A stretch of DNA of 64,000 bases, taken from NCBI GenBank assembly GCA_000381565.1, contig KB906725.1:1-64000 (forward strand), given 5' to 3'. Positions 43,438 through 52,522 of the stretch are shown here, in pieces. A program made the translations under genes and the position numbers. Under the pieces are notes generated by a model. It saw nothing but the letters and a program-made list of their open reading frames with translations, had not been told where the DNA came from and made no database searches. The first letter of the stretch is position 1. The number at the start of each line of letters is the position of its first letter. This DNA comes from Oxalobacteraceae bacterium AB_14. GTDB taxonomy: Bacteria; Pseudomonadota; Gammaproteobacteria; Burkholderiales; Burkholderiaceae_D.

Positions 43438-43520
43438 GCTGTTTCCTTTGTGATGAAGAGGTGGCCAGCGTGAGTTGGGGGAAACGGAAAGATTGAGGAT
43501 TTGCTATGCGCGCGGGCAAA

Positions 43521-43573
43521 AAAAACCGCCTGCACCGAGCGCGATCTTGAGCGCGTTCGGGCTGGCGGTTTTT
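43521..43573 (-). terminator. Terminator after the giant octapeptide-repeat gene
   Basis: Minus-strand stem AAAAACCGCC / GGCGGTTTTT encloses an inner hairpin CCGA-GCGC / GCGC-x2-TCGG with apical loop GATCTTGA, and is followed by a T-tract of eight. The loop is the same as in the terminator at 35371-35432. Confidence 0.85.
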
Positions 43574-43589
43574 CGGGCGCCGAGGCAGG

Positions 43590-46500
43590 CTATTTGGGCA
43601 TCGCCAGCACACCGTGGCCGGCGGCCGTCTGCAAGGCGGTCAGGCGCCGCGTGTCGCTGTCCACCTGTGCGCGCGCGACGTCGCGGCCGAGGTCGTGGAA
43701 CTGTTGCAGCGCCCCGGCCAGGCGCGCCGCGCTGGCCGCCAGCGCGCCGGCCGGCCGGCCGCCGTCGAACGCCAGTCCGCCGCGCGGCGCCGGCTGCGCG
43801 CCGGCGCCGAACGCGGACAGGGCTTGCGCCATGCCGCTGACCTGGGCGCTCAGTCCCTGCTGGAACCAGACGTCGGCCGCCGCGTGCTGCTGGCCGTCGG
43901 CGCTGGTGTAGCTGGAGCTCAGGCCGATCAGGTTGCCGTGATCGAAGGCCCCGCCCCGCTGCACATCCAGGTTCAGGCTGCTGATGCGCAGCGCCGCCAG
44001 CGTCTGCAGCTCGCCGGCCTGGCTGACGCCGTCGGCATTGGCGTCGATCCACACGCGCAGGTCGCTGTAGCCGGCGTCGAGCGCGTTGACCGCGCCGTCG
44101 TGGTTGACGTCGAGTTCCGCCAGCGCCTGGTAGCCGTTGGCGGCGGTGCCGCCGGCGGCCAGCCGGGTGGACGAGCCGAACAGCTCGCTGCCGTCGTCGA
44201 TGCTGCCGTTGTGGTTGCGGTCCAGCGCCAGCAAGCCGTCGCCCGCGCCCACCCAGCCGGTGGCCCGTGGCCTGCCGCTGGCGGCCAGGTCGAACTGCAC
44301 GCCCGCCTCCAGCCCCAGCGTGGTGACGCCGTTGCCGTCCAGGTCCAGCACCAGCGGCGTGTTGAACGGCATCGACGCCAGCTGCGCCGCGCTGAAGGCG
44401 GCTTGCTGGTCGACGCTCAGGACGGTGTACTGGACCAGGGTGATCGCGTGGGTCTGCCTCGTGGTCAGCGCCGCCAGCTGCGCCGTCGCCAGCGACTGCA
44501 TCTGCGTGGTCGACAGCGCCGCGAACTGGCGCGTGCTCAGGCCGGGCATGTCGCGCGTTTCGATGGCGCCGAGGTTGGCCGCCGTCAGGTCGGCGATCAC
44601 CGCCGTGCTCAACGCTCCCAGCTGGGCCGAGGAGAACGCCGCCATCTGGGCGCCGGTGAACTGGCTGGCGGCCGACGCGTTGGGCAGCAGCGCGGCCACT
44701 TGCGCCAGGCTCAGCGCGCCGATCTGGTCGGTGCCCAGCGCCAGCAGCTGGTCGTCATGCAGCGCGCGGATCGCGGCCGTGCCCAGCGCCGCGATAGCGG
44801 CCGTTCCAACGGTGGCCAGCGCCAGCGCCTGGATCTGCCCCAGCGCCGCCGAACCGAGCGCGGCGAACTGCGCCGTGGTCAGCGCGTGCAGCTGGGCCGT
44901 GTTCATGCCCAACAGCAGGTTGCCGTCGCGCGCGGCGGCGTTCAGCACCAGCGGCTTGATCGCCGCCACGTCCTGCGTGCCCAGCGCCGCCACCTGGCCG
45001 GCGCTCAGCACGATCAGCTGGGTGCTGCCCAGCGCGCCGACCTGGGCGCTGCCCAGCGCCGCCAGCTGGACGTTGGTCAGCACCTGCATCTGCTGCGTCC
45101 GCAGGCCGGCGATGGCCGCCGTCCTCAGGGCCGCCACGTCCGCCGTTTCCATCGCCGCCAGCACCGCCAGCTGCAGCGCGCCCAGCTGGGCGCTGCCCAG
45201 CGCCGCCGCCTGGGCCGTGGTCAGCGCCGCGACCTGGGCCGTGCTCAGGCCCTGCAAGGCGGCGCTGCGCAAGGCGGCGATCTGCTCGGTGCCGAGCGCG
45301 GAGATCAGCTGCGCCGCGCTGCCCAGCGGATCGGTGCCCAGCACCGCCAGCTGCGCCGACGACAGCCCGGCCAGCGCCGAGGTGCTCAGCGCCGCCAGGT
45401 TGTCGGTGCGGATGGCGGCCACGTCGTCGAGCGACAGGCGCGCCAGCTGCTGCGAGCTCAGCGCGCGGATCTGCGCCGAGCTCAGGCCGTAAATCTGTTG
45501 CGTGCCCAGCGCGTCGAGCTGGCTGCTGCGCAGCGACACCACCTGGGCCGCCGTCAGGCCGGCCAGTTGCGCCGCGCTCAGGGCGCCGAAGTTGGCGCCC
45601 GACAGGCCGCCCAGCGCCGCGCTGCTCAAGGCGCCGAGGTCGGCGCTTTCCAGGCCCGGCAAGGCCGCCGTGCCCAGCGCCGCCACCTGGGCGCTGTTCA
45701 GCGCGCGGGCCTGGGCGGTGGTCAGCGCCGCCAGCTGCATGCTGCTCAGCGTCGCGGCCTGGGCCGTGCGCAGGCCGGCCACGGCGGCGGTGCGCAGGGC
45801 CGCGAGATCCTGCGTGCTCAGGCCCAGCAGCAGCGCCGGCGGCAGCGCCGCCAGCTGCGCGCTGCTCAGCGCCGCCACCTGGCTGGTGCTCAAGGCCAGC
45901 ACCTGCACCACCGTCAAGCCCTGCAGGGCGGCGGTACTGAAGGCCGCCACCTGCGCCGTGCTCAGCGCGCCGACGAAGGACGGCCAGCCGTGAGACTCCA
46001 CGCCCAGCACCGCCATCTGCTCCGAACGCAGGCCGGCGATCGCCGCCGTGCTGAGCGCGCGCAGCTGCGCGGTGTCGAGCGCGACCATGCTGGCGGTCGA
46101 CAGGCCGGCCATCTGGCGCGTGCCCAGCGCGGCGATCTGCGCCAGCGTCAGCCCGGCCACCTGGGCGCTGCCGAGGGCGGCGATCTGCCGGCTCTGCAGC
46201 GCCGTCACCTGGCGCGTGGAGAGGCTGTTGAGCTGGGTGAGCGACAGGCTGGCCAACAGCGACAGGTTCAGGCCGGCCACCGCCTGCTGGCTCAGGGCGG
46301 CCAGGTTGGTGGTGGACAGGCCGACCACCGTCTGGCTGCTCAGAGCGCCGATCTGCGCGCTGCTGAGCACGCCGAACTGCGCGCTCGTCAGCGCGCCCAG
46401 CTGGACGCTGTCGAGCACCGCCAGCTGGGCGCTGCCCAGGCCGGCGATGGCGGCGGTCTTCATGGCGGCCAGGTCGGCCGATTCGAGCGCGGCGATCTGC

Positions 46501-49500
46501 CGGGTCGACAGCGCGGCCACCTGCTGGCTCAGCAAGGCCGCCGCCTGCTTCGTACTCAGCGCGACGATCTGGCGCGTGTCCAGGCCGGCCAGCGCGGTGC
46601 TGCGCAAGGAAACGATCTGGGCCGTCGTCAAGGCGTCGATATGGCTGACGCCGGCGGTGTCGGTGCCCAGCGCGGCCAGCTGCGCGGAACCGAGGGCGGC
46701 GATGGCGGCGGTCTTCAGCGCGGCCAGGTCGTCGGTCTGCAGCGCGGCGATCTGCGCCGGGCTGAAGGCGGCGACCTGGGCGCTGCCGAGGGCGGCCGCT
46801 GCGCCGGTGGTCAGGGCGACCAGCTGCGCGCTGCCCAGTCCCTGCAAGGCAGCGGTGCTGAGCGCGGCGATCTGCGCGCTGCGCAGCGAGGCGAACTGGG
46901 CGCTGGCGAGGCCGCCGCCGAGGGCGGCCAGTTGCGCCGAATTGAGCGCGGCGATCGCTGCCGTGCTCAGGCCCGGCAGCGCGCGGCTGTCGAGCGCGGC
47001 CAGGTCGAGGGTGCTCAGGCCGGCGATCTGGCGCGAACCGAACGCGCCCAGCTGCGTCGAACTCAAGGCCAGGATCTGCTGGGTGCCGAGGGCGGCGATC
47101 TGGTCGCTGCTCAGCGCCATCAATTGCTGCGATTTCAGGACCGCCAGCTGCGACGACGCCAGTTGCGCGACCACCCGCGTGGTCAGGGCGCTGATGGCGG
47201 CGGTGGTCAGCGCCGCCAGGTTGGCGGTCGACAAGCCGGCCAGCGTGGCGTTGGACAGCGCGCCCAGTTGCAGGCTGCTCAGGGCGGCCATCTGCTGGGT
47301 GGTCAGGGCGGCCAGCTGGGCGCCGCTGAGCGCCCGCATCTGGTCGGTCGACAGGCCGCTCAGCGCGGCCGCGCGCAAGGCCGCCACATCCGCCGCTTCC
47401 AGCGCGGCGATGTCGTCGGTGCCGAGCGCGGCCAGCTGGGCGCTGCTCAGCGCGGCCGCCTGGGCCGTGCTCAGGGCGACGATCTGGCGCGTGCTCAGGC
47501 CGCCGATGGTGTTGCTGCGCAGCGCGGCGATCTGCAAGGTGGACAGCAGGTCGATGTGGCTGGCGCCGCCGGCGTCGTTGCCCAGCTGGGCCAGTTGGGC
47601 CGAGCTCAGCGCGGCCAGCGCGGCGACCTTCAGGCCGGCCAAGGCGGCCGGGTCGAGCGCGGCGACGGCGGCGGTCGACAGCGCGGCGATCTGTTTGGAA
47701 CCGAAGGCGCCCAGCTGCGCCGACGTCAGCGCGGCCAGTTGCGCGCTGGCCAGGCCGGCCAGCTGGAGTGTGCCGAGGGCGCCGACCTGGCGCGTGCTCA
47801 GCGACGCGAACTGGGCGCTGCTCAGGCGCAGCAGCGCGCTGACCGGCAAGGCGGCGATCACCGCCGTGCCGAGCGCGCCGACATCGCCGGTCTGCAAGCC
47901 GGTCCAGGCCGAGGTCGACAGCGCCACCACCTGGCTGCTGTTCAGCGCGGCGACCTGGGCGCTGGTGAGCGCCGTCACCTGGTCGCTGTTGAGCGCGGCC
48001 ATTTGCTGGGTGCCCAGGCCGGTCAAGGCATTGGTCTTGAGCGCGGCCAGGTCCGCCGTTTCCAGCGCGGCGATGTCGTTGCTGGAGAAGGCGGCCAGCT
48101 GGCTGCTGCTCAGCACGGCGGCCTGCGCGGTGCTCAGCGCCGCCACCTGGCTGGTGCTCAGGCCGGCCAGGCCGGTGCTGCGCAGCGCGGCGATCTGCGC
48201 CGTGCCCAGGGTGCCGAACTGGCTGCCGGACGGGTCGTTGGCCAGCGCGGCCAGCTGCTCGGCGCTCAGCGCGGCCAGCGCCGAGGTGCTCAGCGTGCGC
48301 AGCGCGATGGCGCCGAGGGCGGCCACGTCGGCGCTCGACAGGCCGGCGATGTTGCGCGAACTCAGGCCGAGGATCTGCGGCACGCCCAGGTTGGCGACCT
48401 GCGCCGTGCGCAGCGCCGCCAGCTGGGCGCTGGACAGCACGCCAAACTGCAGCGAGGACAGGCTGGACAATTGCAGCAGGCTCAGATTGCCGACCGCGGA
48501 CGGACTCAGCGCCGCGATATTGGCGGTGCTGAAGGCGGCCATATTGGCGCTGGCGAAACCGGCGATGGTGTCGGACGACAGCGCCGACAGCTGCGACGCG
48601 TTCAAGGCCAGGAATTGCGCCATGGTCAGCGCGGCCAGCTGGCCGCTGGTCAGCGCGGCCACCTGGGCCGGGCTCAGGCCGGGAATGGCGGCGGTGCGCA
48701 GCGCGGCCAGGTCCAGCGGCTCCATGGCGGCGATCGCCTGCGTGCTCAGGGCGCGCAGCTGCGCGCTGCCCAGCGCGGCGACCTGGATCGCCGTCAGCGC
48801 AACGACTTCGGCGGTGGTCAGGCCGGCCAGCGCGGCGCTGCGCAGCGCGACGATTTGTGCCGTGGTCAGCAGCTGCACCTGGCCCAGCGCTGCCAGCTGC
48901 CCGGCATTGAGCGCGGCGATCGCGGCGGTGCGCAGCGCAGCCAGGGTGGCTGTGCCGAGCGCGGCGATGGCGGCGGTCGACAAGCTGCCCGCCTGCAGCG
49001 AGCTCAGCGCGCCCACCTGGGCGGCGGTCAGGCCGCGCACCTGGGCGGTGCTCAGCGCGGCCAGTTGCGCGCTGCCCAGCGCCGCCACCTGGCGCGTGCC
49101 GAGGCCGGCCAGTTGCGTCACGCTCAGTGCGGCCAAGCCGGCGCTGGCCAGGCCGGCGATGGCGTTGTTGCCCAGCGCGGCGAAGTCCTCGCTTTCCAGG
49201 CCGGCCATGCCGGTCGCGCTCAGGGCGTTGAGCTGCTTGCTGCTCAATGCGCCGATCTGGGCGGTGGTCATGGCCTTCACTTGCGCGCTGCTCAGCGCCC
49301 CGACCTGCAGCGTGCCCAGCGTCGAGATCACATTGGTGCGCAGCGCGGCGAGGTCCGCCGTTTCCAGCGCCGCCAGCTGCGCCAGCGACAGCGCGGCGAC
49401 CTGGGCGCTGCTCAGCACCGCGGCTTGCGCCGTGCTGAGCGCAGCCACTTGCGCGCTGCCCAGGCCGGCCAGCGCGGCGCTGCGCAGCGTGGCGATCTGG

Positions 49501-51362
49501 GCGGTGGTGAGTTGGCCGAACAGGCTGCCGCCGGCGGCGTTGCCCAGTTCCGCCAGTTGCGCCGAATTCAGCGCGGCCAGCGCGGCGGTGCTCAGCGCCC
49601 GCAGCGCGGCGCTGCCCAGCGCGGCCAGGTCGGCCGGCGTCAAGCCCAGCGCCTGGCGCGAACCGAGCGCGCCGATTTGCAGGGTCGACAACGATTGGAT
49701 TTGCGTGCTGCTCAGCGCGGCGATCTGCGCGCTGCCCATCACCGCGTAATGGCGCGAGCCGAGCGCGCCCAGCTGCGCGCTGTTCAGCGATGCCAGCAGC
49801 GACGGCGTCAGCAGGGCCACCGCGGCGGGATTGAGCGCGGCCAGGTCGGCGCCCGGCAGGCCGGCGATCGAGGCGCTCGACAGCGCGGCCAGCTGCCTGC
49901 TGCTCAGCGCGGCGAATTCGGCGGTGGTGAACGCGCCCAGCTGGGCGCTGCTCAGCGCCGCCATGTGCTGCGTGCCCAGGCCGGCGATGGCGGCGGTCTT
50001 CAGCGCCGCCAGGTCGGCCGTCTCCAGCGCGGCCAGCTGCGCCAGCGACAGCGCGCTCAGCTGCGCGCTGCTCAGGCTGGCGGCCTGGGTGGTCGACAGC
50101 GCCGCCACCTGGGCCGTGCCCAGGCCGACCAGCACGGCCGGCAGCACGGCGGCCAACTGGGCCGTGCCCAGCAGGCCGAACAGGTTGCCGGCGGCGCCCA
50201 GCTGCGCCAGCTGGGCGGAATTGAGCGCGCGCACCGCCGCCACGCTCAAGGCCGCGATGCCGGCGCTGCCGATGGCGGCCACGTCGGCGGTCGACAGCCC
50301 GGCCACCTGGCGCGAGCCCAGCGCGGCGATCTGCGCCGGGCCGAGGGCCTGGATCTGGTTGCTGCTGAGCGCGGCGATCTGAGAACTGCTCAGCACGGCG
50401 ATCTGGCGGCTGCCGAAAGCATTGATTTGCGCCGTGCTCAGCGCGGCCAGCAAGGCGGCGCCCAGTTGCGGCACGACGGCCGGATTCAGGGCCGCCAGGT
50501 CGGCGCCCGGCAAGCCGGCCAGGGCGTCGGTGGACAGCGCGGCGATCTGGGCGCTGTTGAGCGCGGCGAATTCGGCGGTGGTCATCGCGCCCAGCTGGCC
50601 GCTGGTCAGCAGCGCCAGCTGGCGGGTCGCCATGGCGGCGACGGCGGTCGTTTTCAGCGCGGCGACATCGGCAGTTTCCAGCGCGGCGACGGCGTCGCTG
50701 GAGAGCGCGTTGAGCTGCGCGCCGCCGAGCGCGGCCGCTTGCGCGGTGCTCAGCGCGACGGCCTGCTGCGTGCTCAGGGCGCGCACTTGCGCCGTGCCCA
50801 GCGCGGCGATGGCCTGGGTGCCCAGCGCGGCAATGCCGCGCGTGCCGATGGCCAGGATTTCATCGGCCGTGAAGGTCGCCAGCTGGCGCGTGCTCAGCGC
50901 GGCCAACTGGCCGCTGCCCATCAGGGCCACCTGGTCGGACGACAGGCTGGCGATATTGGCGGTGCTCAGGGCGGCCAGGTCGGCCGTCTCAAACGCGGCG
51001 ATGGCTTGGGTGCTCAGGCTGGCGAAGGCTTTGGTGCCCAGCGCCGCCACCTGGGCGGTGGTCAGGGCCGCGATCTGGGCGCTGCCCAGCGCACCCATGA
51101 AGCCGGACGGCAAGGCACCGACCGCGTTCAGGGTGGCGGGCTTGATGACGGCCAGATCGCGCGTGGTCAGCGCCGCGACGGCGGCGGTGGCCAGGAAGGA
51201 CAGCTGGTAGCTGCTCATGACGGCCACGTGATCGGTGCGCAGGGCCGGCACCTGGAGCGCGCTCAACGCCGCGATATCCTCGCTGGTCCAGGCCAACACG
51301 TCCTGGGTGCTCAGGACGTTGGCGAGCTGGTCGGTGGTGAGGATGGGGACGAAGGTGCTCAT
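43590..51362 (-). CDS. Giant octapeptide-repeat protein with C-terminal Ca-binding domain, 2590 residues
   Basis: Residues about 10-2330 are roughly 290 eight-residue units, consensus [ST]-[ST]-A-Q-[VIL]-A-A-L. They are organised in a super-repeat: ETADLAAL-KTAAIAGL recurs about ten times, and one full period counted from residue to residue is 220. Each period contains a GN-x2-GG break of 12 residues. Residues 2331-2590 form a different domain with Asp-rich Ca loops (LDLDGNGV, LDRNHNGSIDDGSE, LDVNHDGAVNALD, IDANADGVSQAGE), as in bacterial RTX-associated and dockerin-like proteins, then a tail shared with the 1069-residue neighbour. No signal peptide is present. The start ATG (51360-51362) follows AGGAAC. 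Probable secreted or surface structural protein; this is inference. No type I secretion genes lie in the window. Confidence 0.92.
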   Translation of the reverse strand: MSTFVPILTTDQLANVLSTQDVLAWTSEDIAALSALQVPALRTDHVAVMSSYQLSFLATAAVAALTTRDLAVIKPATLNAVGALPSGFMGALGSAQIAALTTAQVAALGTKAFASLSTQAIAAFETADLAALSTANIASLSSDQVALMGSGQLAALSTRQLATFTADEILAIGTRGIAALGTQAIAALGTAQVRALSTQQAVALSTAQAAALGGAQLNALSSDAVAALETADVAALKTTAVAAMATRQLALLTSGQLGAMTTAEFAALNSAQIAALSTDALAGLPGADLAALNPAVVPQLGAALLAALSTAQINAFGSRQIAVLSSSQIAALSSNQIQALGPAQIAALGSRQVAGLSTADVAAIGSAGIAALSVAAVRALNSAQLAQLGAAGNLFGLLGTAQLAAVLPAVLVGLGTAQVAALSTTQAASLSSAQLSALSLAQLAALETADLAALKTAAIAGLGTQHMAALSSAQLGAFTTAEFAALSSRQLAALSSASIAGLPGADLAALNPAAVALLTPSLLASLNSAQLGALGSRHYAVMGSAQIAALSSTQIQSLSTLQIGALGSRQALGLTPADLAALGSAALRALSTAALAALNSAQLAELGNAAGGSLFGQLTTAQIATLRSAALAGLGSAQVAALSTAQAAVLSSAQVAALSLAQLAALETADLAALRTNVISTLGTLQVGALSSAQVKAMTTAQIGALSSKQLNALSATGMAGLESEDFAALGNNAIAGLASAGLAALSVTQLAGLGTRQVAALGSAQLAALSTAQVRGLTAAQVGALSSLQAGSLSTAAIAALGTATLAALRTAAIAALNAGQLAALGQVQLLTTAQIVALRSAALAGLTTAEVVALTAIQVAALGSAQLRALSTQAIAAMEPLDLAALRTAAIPGLSPAQVAALTSGQLAALTMAQFLALNASQLSALSSDTIAGFASANMAAFSTANIAALSPSAVGNLSLLQLSSLSSLQFGVLSSAQLAALRTAQVANLGVPQILGLSSRNIAGLSSADVAALGAIALRTLSTSALAALSAEQLAALANDPSGSQFGTLGTAQIAALRSTGLAGLSTSQVAALSTAQAAVLSSSQLAAFSSNDIAALETADLAALKTNALTGLGTQQMAALNSDQVTALTSAQVAALNSSQVVALSTSAWTGLQTGDVGALGTAVIAALPVSALLRLSSAQFASLSTRQVGALGTLQLAGLASAQLAALTSAQLGAFGSKQIAALSTAAVAALDPAALAGLKVAALAALSSAQLAQLGNDAGGASHIDLLSTLQIAALRSNTIGGLSTRQIVALSTAQAAALSSAQLAALGTDDIAALEAADVAALRAAALSGLSTDQMRALSGAQLAALTTQQMAALSSLQLGALSNATLAGLSTANLAALTTAAISALTTRVVAQLASSQLAVLKSQQLMALSSDQIAALGTQQILALSSTQLGAFGSRQIAGLSTLDLAALDSRALPGLSTAAIAALNSAQLAALGGGLASAQFASLRSAQIAALSTAALQGLGSAQLVALTTGAAAALGSAQVAAFSPAQIAALQTDDLAALKTAAIAALGSAQLAALGTDTAGVSHIDALTTAQIVSLRSTALAGLDTRQIVALSTKQAAALLSQQVAALSTRQIAALESADLAAMKTAAIAGLGSAQLAVLDSVQLGALTSAQFGVLSSAQIGALSSQTVVGLSTTNLAALSQQAVAGLNLSLLASLSLTQLNSLSTRQVTALQSRQIAALGSAQVAGLTLAQIAALGTRQMAGLSTASMVALDTAQLRALSTAAIAGLRSEQMAVLGVESHGWPSFVGALSTAQVAAFSTAALQGLTVVQVLALSTSQVAALSSAQLAALPPALLLGLSTQDLAALRTAAVAGLRTAQAATLSSMQLAALTTAQARALNSAQVAALGTAALPGLESADLGALSSAALGGLSGANFGALSAAQLAGLTAAQVVSLRSSQLDALGTQQIYGLSSAQIRALSSQQLARLSLDDVAAIRTDNLAALSTSALAGLSSAQLAVLGTDPLGSAAQLISALGTEQIAALRSAALQGLSTAQVAALTTAQAAALGSAQLGALQLAVLAAMETADVAALRTAAIAGLRTQQMQVLTNVQLAALGSAQVGALGSTQLIVLSAGQVAALGTQDVAAIKPLVLNAAARDGNLLLGMNTAQLHALTTAQFAALGSAALGQIQALALATVGTAAIAALGTAAIRALHDDQLLALGTDQIGALSLAQVAALLPNASAASQFTGAQMAAFSSAQLGALSTAVIADLTAANLGAIETRDMPGLSTRQFAALSTTQMQSLATAQLAALTTRQTHAITLVQYTVLSVDQQAAFSAAQLASMPFNTPLVLDLDGNGVTTLGLEAGVQFDLAASGRPRATGWVGAGDGLLALDRNHNGSIDDGSELFGSSTRLAAGGTAANGYQALAELDVNHDGAVNALDAGYSDLRVWIDANADGVSQAGELQTLAALRISSLNLDVQRGGAFDHGNLIGLSSSYTSADGQQHAAADVWFQQGLSAQVSGMAQALSAFGAGAQPAPRGGLAFDGGRPAGALAASAARLAGALQQFHDLGRDVARAQVDSDTRRLTALQTAAGHGVLAMPK

Positions 51363-51464
51363 CACGAGTTCCTAATTTGATAACATCTTTCACTATAGCA
51401 GAAATGGCGCTAATTTCTACCAAGCAACGAAATTATTTTCCCGGTTTTTTATCAAAAATTACAT

Positions 51465-51498
51465 TAAAAATGCCGCAAAATCAAAGACTTTGCGGCAT
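51465..51498 (-). terminator. Terminator of rdgC
   Basis: Minus-strand stem ATGCCGCAAA / TTTGCGGCAT with a nine-base loop is followed by TTTTAA, 37 bases after the rdgC stop. Confidence 0.85.
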
Positions 51499-51534
51499 AT
51501 TCAAGCAATGGACATGCGTTGTGTTGCGGCGCGA

Positions 51535-52431
51535 TTAAGCCTTGGCTTCGCCGCCCAGGGCTTCCACCACGTCGGCCATCAGCTTGGCCAGTTCGCCGGT
51601 CATCAGCATGAAGTCGCCGTCGAAGCGTTCATCGTCGTTCCTGGTGCTCGATTCCTTTTCGGCGATCACGTCCAGCGGCTTGATGCCCTTGATCGCCAGC
51701 GATTCGGTCAGCACGAAGGAGATCTTGCTGTCCCAGGTCATGGCCAGGCGGGTGCACTGCTTGCCGGCGGCGATGTGGCGGCGTACTTCGTCCGCTTCCA
51801 GCGTGTGGCGCACGTAGCGCACCGCCGCCTTGCTCTCGCCGGTGGCGCGCAGTTCGGTGTCCATGTCGACCGTGAAGCCGGCCGGCGCGTCGTCCGCCTG
51901 CAGCCACTCGGTCATCACGCCCACCGGCGAGCGCTGCACGCGCAGGCTTTCCAGCGGCAGCTTGTCGACCGCCTTGAGCAGCAGCTTGATCACTTCGTCG
52001 GCCTTGGCCGGGCTGGCGGCGTCGACCACCAGCCAGCCGTTGACCGGATCGATCCAGGTCCAGACGTTGCTGCGGATCGAGAAGGCGCGCGGCAGCAGTT
52101 CGTCGGCCACGCGCTCTTTCAGTTCCTTCATCGCCTTCTTGCCCGGCGCGAAGCCCTGGGCTTCTTCCATCTCGGCGGCGCGCGCCTTGGCGACCTGGTT
52201 GATGACGGTGTTCGGCAGCAGTTTCTTCTCGGTGCCCAGCAGGATCAGCATCTGCTTGTTGACCACGTGCACCAGGCCGCCGTTCGGGCGCGGCGTGTCC
52301 CACCCCTGGCGCAGCAGCTCATTGCTGTTCGCCGGGACGAAGGAGTGAGGGGCCAGCGCCGCTTCCAGTTGTTCGGGGGTGTAGGCCCAAGGGGCCGGCA
52401 GACGGTAAATCTGTAGATTCTTGAACCACAT
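51535..52431 (-). CDS. rdgC: Recombination-associated protein RdgC
   Basis: A 298-residue RdgC, starting [15 protein letters not shown] and containing [35 protein letters not shown] and [18 protein letters not shown], all typical of the family. RdgC is a nucleoid-associated protein that forms a ring around DNA and restrains RecA. Length is normal. It follows dinB on the same strand, and both relate to DNA damage, but no LexA box is seen directly in front of rdgC. Confidence 0.96.
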   Translation of the reverse strand: MWFKNLQIYRLPAPWAYTPEQLEAALAPHSFVPANSNELLRQGWDTPRPNGGLVHVVNKQMLILLGTEKKLLPNTVINQVAKARAAEMEEAQGFAPGKKAMKELKERVADELLPRAFSIRSNVWTWIDPVNGWLVVDAASPAKADEVIKLLLKAVDKLPLESLRVQRSPVGVMTEWLQADDAPAGFTVDMDTELRATGESKAAVRYVRHTLEADEVRRHIAAGKQCTRLAMTWDSKISFVLTESLAIKGIKPLDVIAEKESSTRNDDERFDGDFMLMTGELAKLMADVVEALGGEAKA

Positions 52432-52522
52432 GTGTTGAGCCTTGTTTCAGTAATGCCAGGGGAGCGCCATTTTACACGGTGAAGGCGGCGCCGGACCGAA
52501 TCTGTTGCCGAGTGTTGCTGAG

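Noticed and set aside
40228..51362. CRISPR array or DNA satellite
   Set aside because: The 24-base periodicity is that of codons for an eight-residue repeat in an open frame; there are no constant repeats with unique spacers.
43590..51362. RTX toxin nonapeptide repeats
   Set aside because: GGxGxDxUx repeats are absent; the Ca loops present are DxDxDG-type, and the main repeat is octameric.
43614..51380. Open frame of more than 2500 codons on the plus strand opposite the giant repeat gene
   Set aside because: It is the shadow of a strictly periodic GC-rich gene; its product is Arg/Gly/Gln low-complexity with no start site, and the minus frame has a ribosome site, a Ca-binding domain and a terminator.
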